64,000 nt of DNA, from NCBI RefSeq assembly GCF_002127325.2, contig NC_035435.2, positions 14,985,502 to 15,049,501 on the forward strand. The letters are read 5' to 3'. Positions 34,423 through 45,674 of the stretch are shown piece by piece (within the stretch, counting starts at the first letter, position 1; the number at the start of each line of letters is the position of its first letter). The DNA comes from Helianthus annuus (lineage: Eukaryota; Streptophyta; Magnoliopsida; Asterales; Asteraceae). The notes under the pieces are model-generated. The model made no database searches and had not been told where the DNA came from. It worked only from the letters and a program-made list of their open reading frames with translations. The position numbers were made by a program, and so were the translations under genes.

Positions 34423-37400
34423 TGTCACACCCCCAAAATTCCACACGCGGAGTATCACCGCTTGGAGGCGTGACATGACCAGGATCGAGCCACCAATCAT
34501 ATTGAACAACGTAATTAAGTAGATAAAACCATTCACAATATAATTGGTGACCAAGAGAAAGTAGCCAACCTTAAGTTAACAGCGGAAGCATAATACGTAA
34601 AACTAAAACATAAGATCATAGTTCATAAGTTTAAAGACCAAAACATAAGTTCCATAACTTCATAAAGTTTATTTATTAAGCACGGGACATAACAGTCCAT
34701 ATCCTACAACGACCTCCTCCTCGTGCAAGCTCCACAAGCATCTAGCGACCTGTAAGGCATGTAACAACGAGTCAACAACAAAGTTGAGTGAGTTCACGAT
34801 TGGTTGTATTGTTTTAAGTTGTTTCCGAAAACATGGTTTGTCTTTCGTTGGCTTAATTGACGTGGGGGTTACCTCATCGTTGAAAGTATGATTAACCAGT
34901 TCCTTCTTTATTACCCAAACCATATCCAAAATCAGTGGGGGCTTCCCCATGTGAACCACTAGACCATACATATCGACAACTGACGAACAATAGTTGTGCC
35001 CTACGTCAATGTCTATCATCATTGACAGTTTGCCATAGTCCATTAGTACACGCCCGTCCGACTGGCATGGTGTGAGGTTTGTTAAACCTAATAGCGCTAT
35101 TAACTAATGACCCGCTCGCCATTGGCCTCGGCGATTAAGTCCATATAAAATGAGGGACTTCATGATAGAGTTTTGTCTAGTAAGTCTTAAGGTTGTTGTC
35201 CTACCCAAGGAGGACGAACGTACGTATTCTACCCAAGGAGAATACACAGGATTAATATTGGCATCCTACCTATGGAGGATGGCGGTACATATCCTACCCA
35301 AGGAGGATATGTAGGTTTCGTTTTAAGTCTTTAACCCATTCCCAACCACCGGGAATCCCATGCCTTAGAAAGTATGTGAACTCACCTCGGTTTGCTCAGT
35401 CAGAATAATTACCCAAATAATCAGGAAATCAAGCACGTCCTAATAAGGTACAGATAACAATCAGTTTCTCATGCATACCACGTATCCTACGTACGGTTTA
35501 TCTACTCATTACTTCCATCACGCACCACACAATTCTAACGTCAAAGAACTTTGTTAAGTTATATTGTTTTACCCTAAAATAATATAACTATCTCATAAAA
35601 TAAACAGGTATCCACACAAGTGTTCTAGCATAAATATATATTTTAAATATATATTTAACCATTTTACTTGTAAAAATCAACCTCCGATACTTTGTATTTT
35701 TTGTAACAAGCTCATGGCGAAGTTTATTTTGAAAAGCAAAGTTAAAATGTATATGGGAACACTAGTTAGAAACATAATTTCTAAGTGTTGGAATTTTTAG
35801 AAAATTTCGCCAGAGTTTCCTTTGTAAATGGAGGTGTCCATGCTAATAAGCATATCATTTTCTTTTCGGAAAAATATTCAATCAATCAACAACAAGTTAC
35901 TAAGCAACATTACACTAGTCAAGTGCAAAAACAATGCACTTAACATAACAACATGAACTTGAGTTTTCGTAAAAACGCGTAGTAACTTGGTAAGGTATTT
36001 AGTGGTCTTAGTTACCCTCCAAAGTGTGTTTATTTTATTTAAAATCTCATTCCCGTGATTTTTAGATGTTCACAACTTGTGAACGTCTTTTACAAAAATA
36101 TTTATTTACCACCTTTTCATGTTTCACTTGCATCCTTACACCCCTTTTAATTTCCAAAAATAATGTATATGCAAGAAAAGTTATGATCCTTCAAAACCCG
36201 CCTTTTAACTTGGTTTGTTTAGGAAATCATTCTCAAGGCTTGGATTTACAAGGTTACTAGTTTACTTGGTTTATTATTTTTCAAGAAAAATCATTTTGTC
36301 ACCAAGTTCATGTCTAAATATGGAGGTGATTCTTTTATGTAAATCACTACTCACCTCCTAACTTGTTAACTCATGTTTTTAATCATGATTTAACAAGTTC
36401 TATGTTATGACCAACATCAATATTAACAAGCAATCATCAAGTATCAATCAACATAATCAAAACAACTCTATTTCATCAAGATTTCATCTTATTTCATCAT
36501 CATGTTAGCTTTATGTTCAACACTTTTGTTTATGATCTTTTAGTGTTCATATGTTATTAACCACTAAAAACATGAAGTATCTAAGGATTAACAAGGAGAT
36601 TACTACTAGCTTAAAGCTAGGGAAGAACAAGATGAAAAAGTTGAGGATAATAGCAAACGAAGGTGGTCCTCAAAGTTCTGAGAAAACCGAGCCTCCTAAT
36701 TCACCTTCTAACACCTTGAAGTACACTTGAAATGCTAGAATGAAAATTGAAAATTGTGGTGATGTATGGGGGTATGTTGGCCGTAGCTTATGAAGAGGAG
36801 GAAGGGAATGATATGTGTTGGTGATTAGTGAAGATGATGGGTGTTTATAATCTTCTAAACCCTTTTATCCAAAGGATATAATGTTCCATATAGTACTAAC
36901 AATATCAAATCAAATCTAGCAATTTCCAAGAAGTGATCATATAGAAGATATTAGAAGATTTGAAATGATCTTGTGTTGTGGGGCCCCTTTGGGCCGTAGG
37001 TAAACAAGGGGAGGTGGGGGGGGGGGGTAAATTGAAAATTAGATGGTAAATAATTCAATTAGTGGAAGGTTAAATTGTTAAGTCTAGTGTTTAGTGTGTA
37101 CCATGTATTATGTTATGTGTTTAAGTGTTCGGGAATCATAACTAGCTCAAAAAAATAAAAATAATGTTTCTTGCAATATTTTAGTGTTCCGGGTAATGTC
37201 CGGTTGTTCGGTTAGATACCGGTTCGTTAAAGTGCTAAGTTATGTCGTAAAGTGTTCTTTATATATCTTTTTGTAACATTTTTAATTCCCAACACTTGGG
37301 AAAACATTCAAGACCATTTAGTCAATTTTCTGCACTAGACTAGTATGTTGAAAAGCACATATAAGTATAGCACAGTAATCAGAAAGCAGTCAAGTAATTC

Positions 37401-37572
37401 AGTACAGTCATCAAGCACTTTAATTAACATTAATAAATCGTACGGATACAGGTAATTATGAGGGTTGTCACATTCTCCCCCTGTTAAGAGAATTTTGTCC
37501 CGAAATTTAGCACGTGGTTACTGAGGAAGCTAGTTAAGTTGCGTTGGTTTCCTGGTTTTCCTGGGGTGTCAC
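34423..37572 (-). repeat. 5' LTR of gypsy 2 (3150 bp)
   Basis: The plus strand starts TGTCACACCCCCAAAATTCC and ends CCTGGGGTGTCACA. It holds the hairpin block, a G-run near 37013, and a 125-codon antisense open stretch (34669-35043) that I take as chance. The last 107 bases are the U3 extension described under findings. Confidence 0.9.
35198..35311. repeat. Four covarying hairpin repeats in the 5' LTR
   Basis: Stems: GTCCTaCCCAAGGaGGAC (35198-35215), ATTCTacccaaggAGAAT (35226-35243), ATCCTacctatggAGGAT (35263-35280) and ATATCCTacccaAGGATAT-like (35289-35310). The arms change together and the loops are almost constant. Spacing is about 25-37 bases. Confidence 0.8.
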
Positions 37573-37990
37573 ATCTATTAGTGGAAGGTTAAAGTGTTAA
37601 GTCTAGTGTTTAGTGTGTACCATGTATTATGTAATGTGTTTAAGTGTTCGGGAATCATAACTAGCTCAAAAAAATAAAAATAGTGTTTCTTGCAATATTT
37701 TAGTGTTCCAGGTAATGTCCGGTTGTTCGGTTAGATACCGGTTTGTTAAAGTGCTAAGTTATGTCGTAAAGTGTTCTTTATATATCTTTTTGTAATATTT
37801 TTAATTCCCAGCACTTGGGAAAACATTCAGGACCATTTAGTCAATTTTCTGCACAAGACTAGTATGTTGAAAAGCACGGATAAGTATAACACAGTAATCA
37901 GAAAGCAGTCAAGTAATTCAGTACAGTAATCAAGCACTTTAATTAACATTAATAAATTGTACGGATACAAGTAATTATGAGGGTTGTCAC
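37573..37990 (-). repeat. Second LTR piece at the copia-gypsy border
   Basis: 418 bases matching 37050-37468 but ending exactly at the inner start (minus TGTGACAACC) next to copia DNA. It is best read as the 5' start of an older gypsy LTR that had landed in copia and was then hit by gypsy 2. Confidence 0.75.
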
Positions 37991-38767
37991 AGAGAAATAT
38001 TTCATATGTTTGAGAATAGTGTTAGTACTACCGCTATCTACCAGACATTCATCACCAATAATAGCTCTGCTATATTTCTTCTGGAAATAAGAAAACACGT
38101 TAAATATAAGAAACAACGTGTATGAGTATGAGAAAAAAAAACATCACACAGTGGAACAAAAACAAAAACAAGGAATAGGAGAAAAAAACATCAAATAACG
38201 AGTCACATTTACTGATTTTGTAGATGGAGTTTGTTGTTTTGCTCCGCGACCAACAAACATGGTATTAGATCCGTATATTTTGTAAATTTACGTTCTCTGT
38301 AATACTGCGCCAGGAGTATGTTTGATGAATGGAATATTGAGATAGTTTTCTCTAACATGTCTTCATCGGTGATTTGTTCACCGCATAATTTAAACTTAGA
38401 GGTGATGCGAAAAATGGCAGAGTTGTATTCACTACAGTTCTATGATCTCGTAGCCTTAAATGAACCCATTCGCAGTGAGTTTAGAGAGTAAGACCAACTT
38501 CAGGTGGTCAAATCATTCTTGAATGTTTTTCCATAACACAATAGGGTCCTCGACAGTAAGGTATTCCCTCTGCAGATCTTCATCAAGATGATGACGAAGG
38601 AATGCCATAGCTTTACCTTTTTCATGAAAGGAGGTTTTATTCCCGTCAACGATCGTCTCCCCTAGACTCGTTGCTTCTAGATGAGTTTTAGCATCAAGAG
38701 TCCACAAGAGATAGTTATTGCCCAAGATTTCAAGTGCTACGAATTCAAGCTTTGACAAATTCGACAT
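37991..38767 (-). pseudogene. Copia gag and start of protease
   Basis: Minus-strand gag starts at 38767 with MSNLSKLEFVALEILGNNYL and has MAFLRHHLDEDLQREYLTVE and PIVLWKNIQE, the gag type of copia elements. It is broken after this. Next to the gypsy junction CLVDSGSTNTILKHMKYFS is the protease active site with D-S-G kept. The gypsy LTR piece cuts in directly after KYFS. Confidence 0.85.
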
Positions 38768-40209
38768 TTTATTCGTATTGTGTATAAAAAAAATATATTG
38801 TATGAGAACTTCAGGTTCTCGTTAATGAGAAGTGTGGGTTCTATAGCATGAAGAGTGTGCTATATAATCGAAAAGGAATTAAAAAATGTTTGTATAAATT
38901 CCGTGTTATGTAATGTGAACCGTATAAAATTATGGATGTAAATCTCAAAATGTGTAAACGAATGAGAACCATATATAATTATGGATATGTGTATATAATG
39001 TATACCATAATAAGAATACGTTTTGTAGTAATGGATTACAGTTGTGAAACACAACATATATGTAAGGCAGTTTTATTATTAAATAAATAAATCTATCATA
39101 TTTCCATTAAGTGTAGAGGTTCTTTATACACTGTATGCAAGGGTCCAATTTCCACCAAAAGAAAATATCAGTAGAATTTTAGACCACTGATCTACAACTA
39201 TAATAACACTTGTCTCTTTATATATAAAAATAACACTTGTCTCTTTATACATAAATTATTTAACCAAAGTTAAATATTAAAGAATATTATATGTTTGGTG
39301 GTATACGCTGTCATGCACAATCTTTCTTATTATTAAAAAAAATCAAATTTCCTATTTATGTAGGTTTGTAATATCAATAGAAGAGAAAAAATCTTCAAAA
39401 TCCGGTAAAAAGTCAAGACGCAGGGAATGACCGAATCCAGGAACATGGCAAATTAAAATAGAACGTGTAATTAACGTTTACGGAATCCCCGTACACCATT
39501 TGAGGATCTACAAATCACGATGTAACCGATAATGAGCAGTTGGCGGTTAAAAATACAACCGTCGGAGGAAGGTTTTGGTGGCGGCATTGACCGCCGGTTG
39601 TCGGTTCATGGAGAAAAAAAAAACCGCCGGAGGAAGGAAGGTTTCCGGGTCTGTAGTTAATATCGGTATGCTTTAGCGTCTTATGCGATTTTTGTGTATT
39701 GGAGCGGCATTGACCGCAGATCGAGTAAAAAAACATGTTGATTCTTTGATTTGGGTGTCTGCAAGTGCAGATCGAAGAACCCAATTTTGTGTTCCAAAAG
39801 TCTAGATAGGGAAACCCATTTTGTTCTAAAGTTCAAAAGAAAAACCTATTTCTTTTTGTTGTCATCTATAGTGATTCTTTACATCACTAATGTAACCCGG
39901 GGTTAGAATAATCATAAACAAATTTTAAAAAATGGGTACATCAAGCGTGTAAAGTACCGTTTCGTATAAACAATATATTATGTAACAATATATCTATTTT
40001 TCAAATCACTATTAAGTAATAGAAATAAACAAAAAAAATCAGTGATACCTGATTGACAAGATGGATGTGAATCTTGGCAGCAGTGTCTCACTCGATCTCT
40101 GCGGCTAACAATGGTGGATGGATTCTGTGATTTCTGAAGAAAGGCAAATAGATGTTGGCTTTTAGAAACTAGGGTTTTGTGTGGGAGCACTTCGTGTTAG
40201 CTGATAACA
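38768..40209. other. Copia leader, no gene
   Basis: This is the noncoding stretch between the copia 5' LTR and gag and is longer than usual (1.4 kb). The part 39480-39800 with CCGCCGG/CCGGCGG words looks different from the rest and may be a foreign piece. A worn primer site (TGTTATCAGCTAACACG on the minus strand) lies at 40193-40209. Confidence 0.55.
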
Positions 40210-40349
40210 TGAGAAAAACCAAAGAGATACAGAGATAAACTGAATTATTTTCTTCATTCTATTCAACATTACAATATATAGATAAACATAACTATAAACC
40301 CTAAAGCCCATAAGTAATGGATTGGGCCTAAAATGTCTAGTTTATAACA
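40210..40349 (-). repeat. 5' LTR of the copia element
   Basis: 140 bases from TGAGAAAAACC to CTAGTTTATAACA, matching 23298-23416 except for about 20 bases near the start. It is followed by the target duplication ggaaa. Confidence 0.92.
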
Positions 40350-40402
40350 GGAAAGACATTTTTAAAGGAGTCAAGTTTATTTTCATATAAATTCTAGCAT
40401 CC

Positions 40403-41070
40403 GGGTATACTACGAAATTTATTTAGGTAAGAAGGCTAGAAAATAATTTTGACCATCTATTTATTAATCAAGGGCTAAGATTAAATAAATGAATTTAAGA
40501 AAAAAAAAAAGGAGGCGCCTGGGTTTATCTATGTGCATTCTAGTCAATGCAAGTCAATAGTTTCTCTCCTCCAATTCCTCCCATTTTTTAAACGTTAATA
40601 ACTCTTTCATACGACATTATTTTATAAAATTGCACCAAAAAACGAGCATTTTTTTATCTTTAAAACGAGTATATTATTGCTATATTTTCGAAAAAGATTT
40701 TTGGAAAACCTAGTTGCATAAAACACAATGGACAAAAAACGTAAAAAATGATATTTTTTTTCTAAAACGCAATAGATAAAAAACACAAAAAATGTCTTAT
40801 TTTTAAAACGCAATGGCCAGAAAACACAAAGAAATGTCTTTTCTCTAAAACGCAATGGCCTAAAAACACAAAAGAAAGTGTTCTTTATAAAACGCAATAG
40901 GCTAAAAACACATAAAAATGTGTTTTACCCAAAACGCAATTGACTAAAAACACTTCAAAATGTGTGTTTCTAAAACGCAATGGACCAAAAAACACATAAA
41001 AATGTCTTTTTTTCTAAAACGCAATGCACTAAAATCACAAAAGAAAGTGTTCTTTCTAAAACGTAAGGGA
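40403..41070. mobile_element. Mutator-like left end with 41-bp tandem repeats
   Basis: From GGGTATACTACGAAATT through GAAGGCTAGA and TTTGACCATC this is the inverted match of the right end of the element at 41531-42938. It carries about eight copies of an AAAACGCAATGGxCxAAAAACAC unit of about 41 bases (40731-41065). The partner end of this piece is not seen, so it may be a truncated element. Confidence 0.7.
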
Positions 41071-41124
41071 TGGTCATGAATGAAGTTGAGAAAGCAAAAG
41101 TTGTTTCCTAGTTAAAAAACTAGA

Positions 41125-41310
41125 TAATGCAGTTCTAAATAATGCACTCATAGGTAATCTCCAAACTAGTAAAGTTGTAACCAGGAAAAAGAAACCTGCA
41201 AATATTGTGATAAAAGCGAGTCCAAGAATTAAGTTCAAAGAAGTGCGAGAGTTACAAGAAGTCAAAGGTTTTGGTGGAACAATCGAAGTTGGTATTGGTG
41301 GGAGGGAGTA
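41125..41310 (+). pseudogene. Possible captured coding piece
   Basis: The frame DNAVLNNALIGNLQTSKVVT, then RKKKPANIVIKASPRIKF and VRELQEVKGFGGTIEVGI, is open for about 60 codons to TAA. It is basic and codon-like, and lies between a Mutator-like end and what looks like a 3' untranslated stretch. I do not recognise it. A one-base shift separates it from an upstream ATG at 41077. The call is weak. Confidence 0.3.
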
Positions 41311-41530
41311 AAACTTGGTGCAATACCAACATGAAGGGCCTGAATGGTTAATGCTAGAAAGTATAAGGGTGGTTCGGTTTTGCTCTCATAGGGTGGCTTC
41401 AAGGATAATAATTATTTTGTTAGTCTGTTCATTTAATATATTGTTTAGTGGATATATATTGGTACATGAATTTGAGTAGGAGTATTATAAATCGAATTAG
41501 TATTGGTAGAAATATGGCATTAGTTTTATT

Positions 41531-42938
41531 GGGAAAAGATCAAATAGGAAGTTAATTTTCGCTAGGAATGATAGGAAGCCATAGGATTATGACATGTGGC
41601 AAATTTTAAAATAAAGAGAAAGGGTATTTTAGTCAATCCAGCTCATTCTTCTTCCTTTTTCAAAACCCAGTAACTTCAAAACCCACCATCTTCAACTATT
41701 TCTTCACTTTTTATCTCAATAATCACTACATTATAGTGCGATTTTCAATCACGAATCAATGATTCAAAACCCGATCAACGTGTTCTTCAGCTTTTTTTGA
41801 ACAAAACACAGTTTAATTTCATAAAAAAATCTCGTTTTTTCCGGTGATTTTGGAGATAATAAGTCGATTCGTTCGATTCGAGCGTTGATAAGTGTTTCTA
41901 TCATTCAAATTTCGTCAATTGATGAAGAAATCGGCTTCGATCCATGTAAGAAATTCTTTAATTTCATTTTCACGATCTGGGTTTTTGATTTAGTTATTGC
42001 GTTTTACGATCTTTGCGGGGGTCCGGGGGCGGCAGCCCCTGGCGGGGTTCAAGGGGCAGAGCCCCTGGCTGGGGTTGAGCTCATTTCGAATACAGTAATT
42101 CGTAGACAATTCAGACAGTTCATAGATACAGACAGTTTTATGTGTCTATTGCGTTTTAGAAATAAGAGTGTTTTATGTGGTTTCTGGCTATTGCGTTTTA
42201 GAAAAAAACACATTTTTAAGTGTTTTTAGTCATTGCGTTTTAGGTAAAACACATTTTTTAGGTGTTTTCAGTCCATTGCGTTTTAGAATGAGTCATTTTT
42301 AAGTGTTTTCTGGCCATTGCGTTTTACAAATAAGACATTTCTTTGTGTTTTTTGTGCATTTCGTTTTAGGTAAAACACATTTTTATGTGTTTTTGGTGCA
42401 TTGCGTTTTAGGTAAAACACATTTTTATGTGTTTTCTGGCCATTGCGTTTTACAAATAAGACATTTCTTTGTGTTTTCTGGCCATTGCGTTTTACAAATA
42501 AGTCACTTCTTTGTGTTTTTGGTGCATTGCGTTTTAGAAAAATGTTATTTTTTAGGTTTTTTTTTTCATTGCGTTTTACGTAACTGGTGATTTTTCTATT
42601 GTGTTTTACGCAACTGGGTTTTAATTTTTTTTTTTTAAATATAGCAATACTATACTCGTTTTAAAGATAAAAAAAACGCTTGTTTTTTTGGTGCAATTTT
42701 TATAAAAAAAAATAATGTTGTATGAAAGAGTTATTAACGTTTAAAAAATGGGGGGGAATTGGAGGAGAGAGAAAACTATTGGCTTGGATTGACTAGAATG
42801 CCTTTGAACAAACTCACGCGCCTCTTTTCTTCCTTTCAATTTCCCTAATTTAATCTCAGCCCTTGATTAACTTAATGGATGGTCAAGATCACTTCCTAGC
42901 CTTCCTAGCAAAATAAACTTCCTATTGTATCTCCACCC
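41531..42938. mobile_element. Mutator-like element with 10-bp target duplication
   Basis: Ends GGGAAAAGATCAAATAGGAAG (left, the first 20 or so bases) and the complement of CTTCCTATTGTATCTCCACCC (right) match in part. Flanks tagttttatt (41521-41530 and 42939-42948) are a perfect 10-bp duplication. There is no transposase. The left interior (about 41640-42000) looks like a captured leader and the right interior is a tandem repeat. A GC-rich block GGGGGCGGCAGCCCCTGGC lies near 42025. Confidence 0.85.
42130..42620. repeat. Tandem repeat of about 42 bp, 11-12 units
   Basis: Units of the form CATTGCGTTTTAxxxAAxACACATTTxTTxTGTGTTTT follow each other with period close to 42. They are the inverted equivalent of the repeats at 40731-41065. 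Confidence 0.88.
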
Positions 42939-42948
42939 TAGTTTTATT

Positions 42949-43300
42949 TAGTATTTAAATAGTTCTAGATTTCCTTTTCAAAAAAAACAAAGAAAAAAAA
43001 GTCTCGTGAATTTGATGACAAGAGGGAGTTGGCTTGTGTGGAAGTTATCTTCTTGTCAGATTGCTCTGTGGCACAAGGAAAGAAAAAAAATTAATAAGAG
43101 GATCGCCCGGAATTTTACGTGACTTGGCATTGATGTTTTGAAACTCAAGGTTTCAAGCATATAGTTTTCTTTTCATTGTTGTTTGTGGGTTTTGTACTTG
43201 ATCTATTCAAGTTTCTCACTTAATATTTGGGTCGGTGGAATTTAATCAAGGAATTTTGGGATGCATGAATTAATGTGAATGGACACGTGCATAGTTTTCA
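42949..43300. other. No gene seen
   Basis: AT-rich, intron- or leader-like DNA between the Mutator-like element and the coding-like stretch that follows. Confidence 0.4.
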
Positions 43301-43815
43301 AAAGACTGTCGACAACCTAAGGAGGAAGGAACCGCAGTTGTGGTTAAAGAAGAAGAACCAAGAGATGTGGAGGCTTATATGGCCGAAGTTCGAGAAGAAT
43401 ATACTTTTTCAGCCATCACCGAATCCAAACCGCACTTGTTAGATGAGTGGTTTGATGTAGATTCTTATTGGTTAACTAGTCAAGAAGTAGTGCCCGAGTC
43501 GGATCAATTGAAAACAACCTTTGAATCATATACAATTATTTTGAATCTAGATGATGAGGAAATTGTGTTTGAAGAAGATAGTACGGATAATCAAAGCATG
43601 GTATCAGAGTTTGGTTTCCACGGTTTTGAAAGTCGTTTTTGAGAAGGGAGAGCAGCCCTTTGCGGGGCTGCGACGACGGTGAAACCAACTGTGTTCGTGG
43701 TCGTGAAAATGAAATACTAATCACAGAAAAGGAGGGAGAGAGCAACGTACGCGACAAAAGGCAACGGTCTAGATCGGTAATCGAGAAGCATCGACAATTG
43801 GATGTCACAAAGTAG
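43301..43815 (+). pseudogene. Acidic coding-like remnant, unrecognised
   Basis: An open stretch of about 110 codons to TGA near 43642 reads VVKEEEPRDVEAYMAEVREE, SKPHLLDEWFDVDSYWL and NLDDEEIVFEEDST. A second open piece at about 43705-43815 reads EILITEKEGESNVRDKRQR, then SRSVIEKHRQLDVTK and TAG. The sequence ATGGTATCAGAGTTTGG at 43597-43613 also looks like an LTR primer site, so the region may be the start of a worn retroelement. No family is recognised. Confidence 0.4.
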
Positions 43816-44026
43816 GAGGTCTTTTTTTCTTATTCTTGGTTGCGTTGGAATTTCCATATCTTGTCAGTGGATTTTATTTAGGTGAACCGACTTAAAGAAA
43901 GGAATTATTGCTTTGGAGGATGAAGCATGAAATTTGTTTTGTAACTATCGATGATACAAAAAGGTTTAAATATTTCTGTTGACCTTTGTGGCTTTAAATT
44001 GGATGGAGATGATGTATATTACCTCA

Positions 44027-44056
44027 CTAGTCTAAGTACCCGTATGTTACACGGGT
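44027..44056 (-). mobile_element. Helitron-type 3' terminus
   Basis: On the minus strand a hairpin ACCCGTGTAACATACGGGT is followed by ACTTAGACTAG and then T. A GC hairpin a few bases before CTRR, with insertion before T, is the Helitron 3' signature. The element would extend to the right. Its 5' TC end was not found. Confidence 0.6.
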
Positions 44057-44690
44057 GGCTAATAAGAAAAATAACTAATTTAACACTGTTGACGTAAATA
44101 TTTTAATTATATGTACGTTGAAATATTAAGGGAAATGATAGAGAGTACACCAAATAATTGAGATTCTTTGTTGTAGTTCCGGTACTTGCTCGAAAAATAA
44201 AAAAGGCAAAAGATTTAATTTTTATACATTGGCCCAATGGGCCTAAATGGGTCAGATTGTCTATTGATCTGTCTTGGGTCACATAAATGGAACTGTAACA
44301 TCCGATTTAATGCACACATACATACATAATTACATACATAATGTAGATATGCCTTGTATCTTACATACATATACATACATCGGAAATAATTGTAATGGGC
44401 TTGGGCTAAAACAAACAATCAATCAAAACTGATATGAACACTTTTCTCAGAATCCCATATGTAATTTTTTTTTAAAAAAAAACCCCTTATTTTTTTTGTT
44501 TAATAAATGTAAAAAAAAGAACCAAAGATGTATGCTAGAAATTTTTCTAAACAGAAAAGGTAAAGATCCTATAACTTCAATTTTCTACCACTTGCTGCTC
44601 ATTTCTATAATAAGAAACCAAAAGAACTAAGACTAAAAAGTCAAAAGTCAACCTCATGTTCTTGTCTAAAAAAGTCAGCAGCATCTCTAA
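44057..44690. other. No gene seen
   Basis: AT-rich DNA with a TACATACA-type simple repeat at 44310-44385. Confidence 0.4.
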
Positions 44691-44699
44691 TCTCTATTA

Positions 44700-44990
44700 T
44701 TCGGGTTGCCTTTGCTGCTCCAGTACTCCAAACATCTGTGCTCTGTGCTCTGGATCAAGAGCCTCAATAGCCTGAAACAAACAACATTATTGAACAACAA
44801 TATTAGTGAAATAACACATTTTTTGTTATCATTTTTCAAAACTAATTATTCATTTAAAGCTTCCAAAATGTGGACATATAAGTGTTTCAAAAAACCATAT
44901 ACCTTCATAATGGGGGGAGAAGATAACCCAAACATTTCAAGCCCATTAATGCTACGTAGAGGCTTTAAGGCCCGAAAGTAAGCAACATAA
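44700..44990 (-). pseudogene. Two terminal exons of an unrecognised gene
   Basis: A minus-strand exon after TTCTCAG reads RVYVAYFRALKPLRSINGLE, then MFGLSSPPIMK, and has a GTATAT donor (about 44903-44990). The next exon after TTTCAG reads AIEALDPEHRAQMFGVLEQQ, then RQPE and TAA (about 44702-44776). Splice sites and frames agree across the intron, so these are true exon ends of a host gene. The rest of the gene is not adjacent, so this is probably a captured piece. The family is not recognised. Confidence 0.6.
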
Positions 44991-45669
44991 ACTCGCTGAG
45001 AACTTATAAACGGTGAAAATGAAACTTAAAAAAATAGTAACATAATAACATAATTTTTTTGTTACTATTCATCGAAATGTACAAATTATATATAGGAGCA
45101 AGCGAACTAATTTTGTGTCCCTACAAAAGTCACGTAAATGATAACCGCAAACCATGTCTTGTTTATGCTATGACATTAGATATAACTTATACAATAATGA
45201 ACACCTATTACAGCCACTATGAGCGAGAAAAATGTTGTCCCACCGTTAACCGTTATCACGATGCTTTATATAAATCATTTATCAATAGTCATATTTCCAA
45301 ATCAAACACAGTTATCACACTAATCACATATCAACAATCAGTTCCTCATAGATCCGCAATGAGCATAAAAATTAAAACAAATACACGTGTGAATTGCACA
45401 ATGAATATCACTAATGAACATAAACATGAAAAATCTAAGGCAACCGGATCACATATTCCAAAATGGAAAACAATTTGTAACGAATTGCAAACAATCTGAC
45501 GATCATAACCAAAATATTTACCTTCTATCTTCACTTTCGCCAACCGTCAATGTGCGATTAAGGTCAAATCTGTCACAGAATATGAAGAATGGAATCATAC
45601 GAAGTCATAAATGGTCATCCCAAACACATGTAACCAGAAATAGCATAAAATTAAAAAAATAACCAAAGA
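44991..45669. other. Intron-like DNA
   Basis: No clear gene. A short candidate exon lies near 45525-45570 on the minus strand (FDLNRTLTVGESED, between CTGTGACAG and GTAAAT). Open stretches at 45059-45662 on the plus strand look like chance. Confidence 0.4.
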
Positions 45670-45674
45670 TAAGC

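Larger units (their letters stand above)
27011..37572 (-). mobile_element. Ty3/gypsy element 2, Tekay-like, nested in copia
   Basis: A minus-strand chromovirus with 5' LTR 34423-37572, primer site 34405-34420, gag, an 820-codon protease-RT-integrase frame and a 3' LTR 27011-29395 that lacks its last 700 bases. The LTRs are close in sequence, so the insertion is fairly young, but pol has stops and the protease has lost its Asp. The left end was deleted together with a few codons of the copia host, so its target duplication is gone. Confidence 0.93.
23298..40349 (-). mobile_element. Ty1/copia element with short LTRs, split by a gypsy element
   Basis: The LTRs are 23298-23416 (119 bp) and 40210-40349 (140 bp). 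Both ends are flanked by a perfect 5-bp duplication ggaaa (23293-23297 and 40350-40354). Minus-strand order is leader, gag, protease start (37991-38767), then the rest of protease, integrase, RT and RNase H (23621-27010). The 11-kb piece between 27011 and 37990 is a later gypsy insertion. Without it the element is about 6.1 kb. The integrase catalytic Glu is a stop, so the element is inactive. Confidence 0.93.

Noticed and set aside
34669..35043. 125-codon open frame antisense within the gypsy 2 LTR
   Set aside because: No family motif was recognised and it lies in noncoding LTR DNA. The matching part of the other LTR is deleted, so conservation cannot be tested.
42303..42590. 95-codon open frame of repeated FSGHCVLQIRHFFV-like units
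   Set aside because: The 42-base tandem repeat is a multiple of three, so one frame stays open by chance. The peptide is a by-product of the repeat.
45059..45499. 146-codon open frame on the plus strand
   Set aside because: AT-rich with biased composition and no motif. It overlaps the intron-like region of minus-strand exons.
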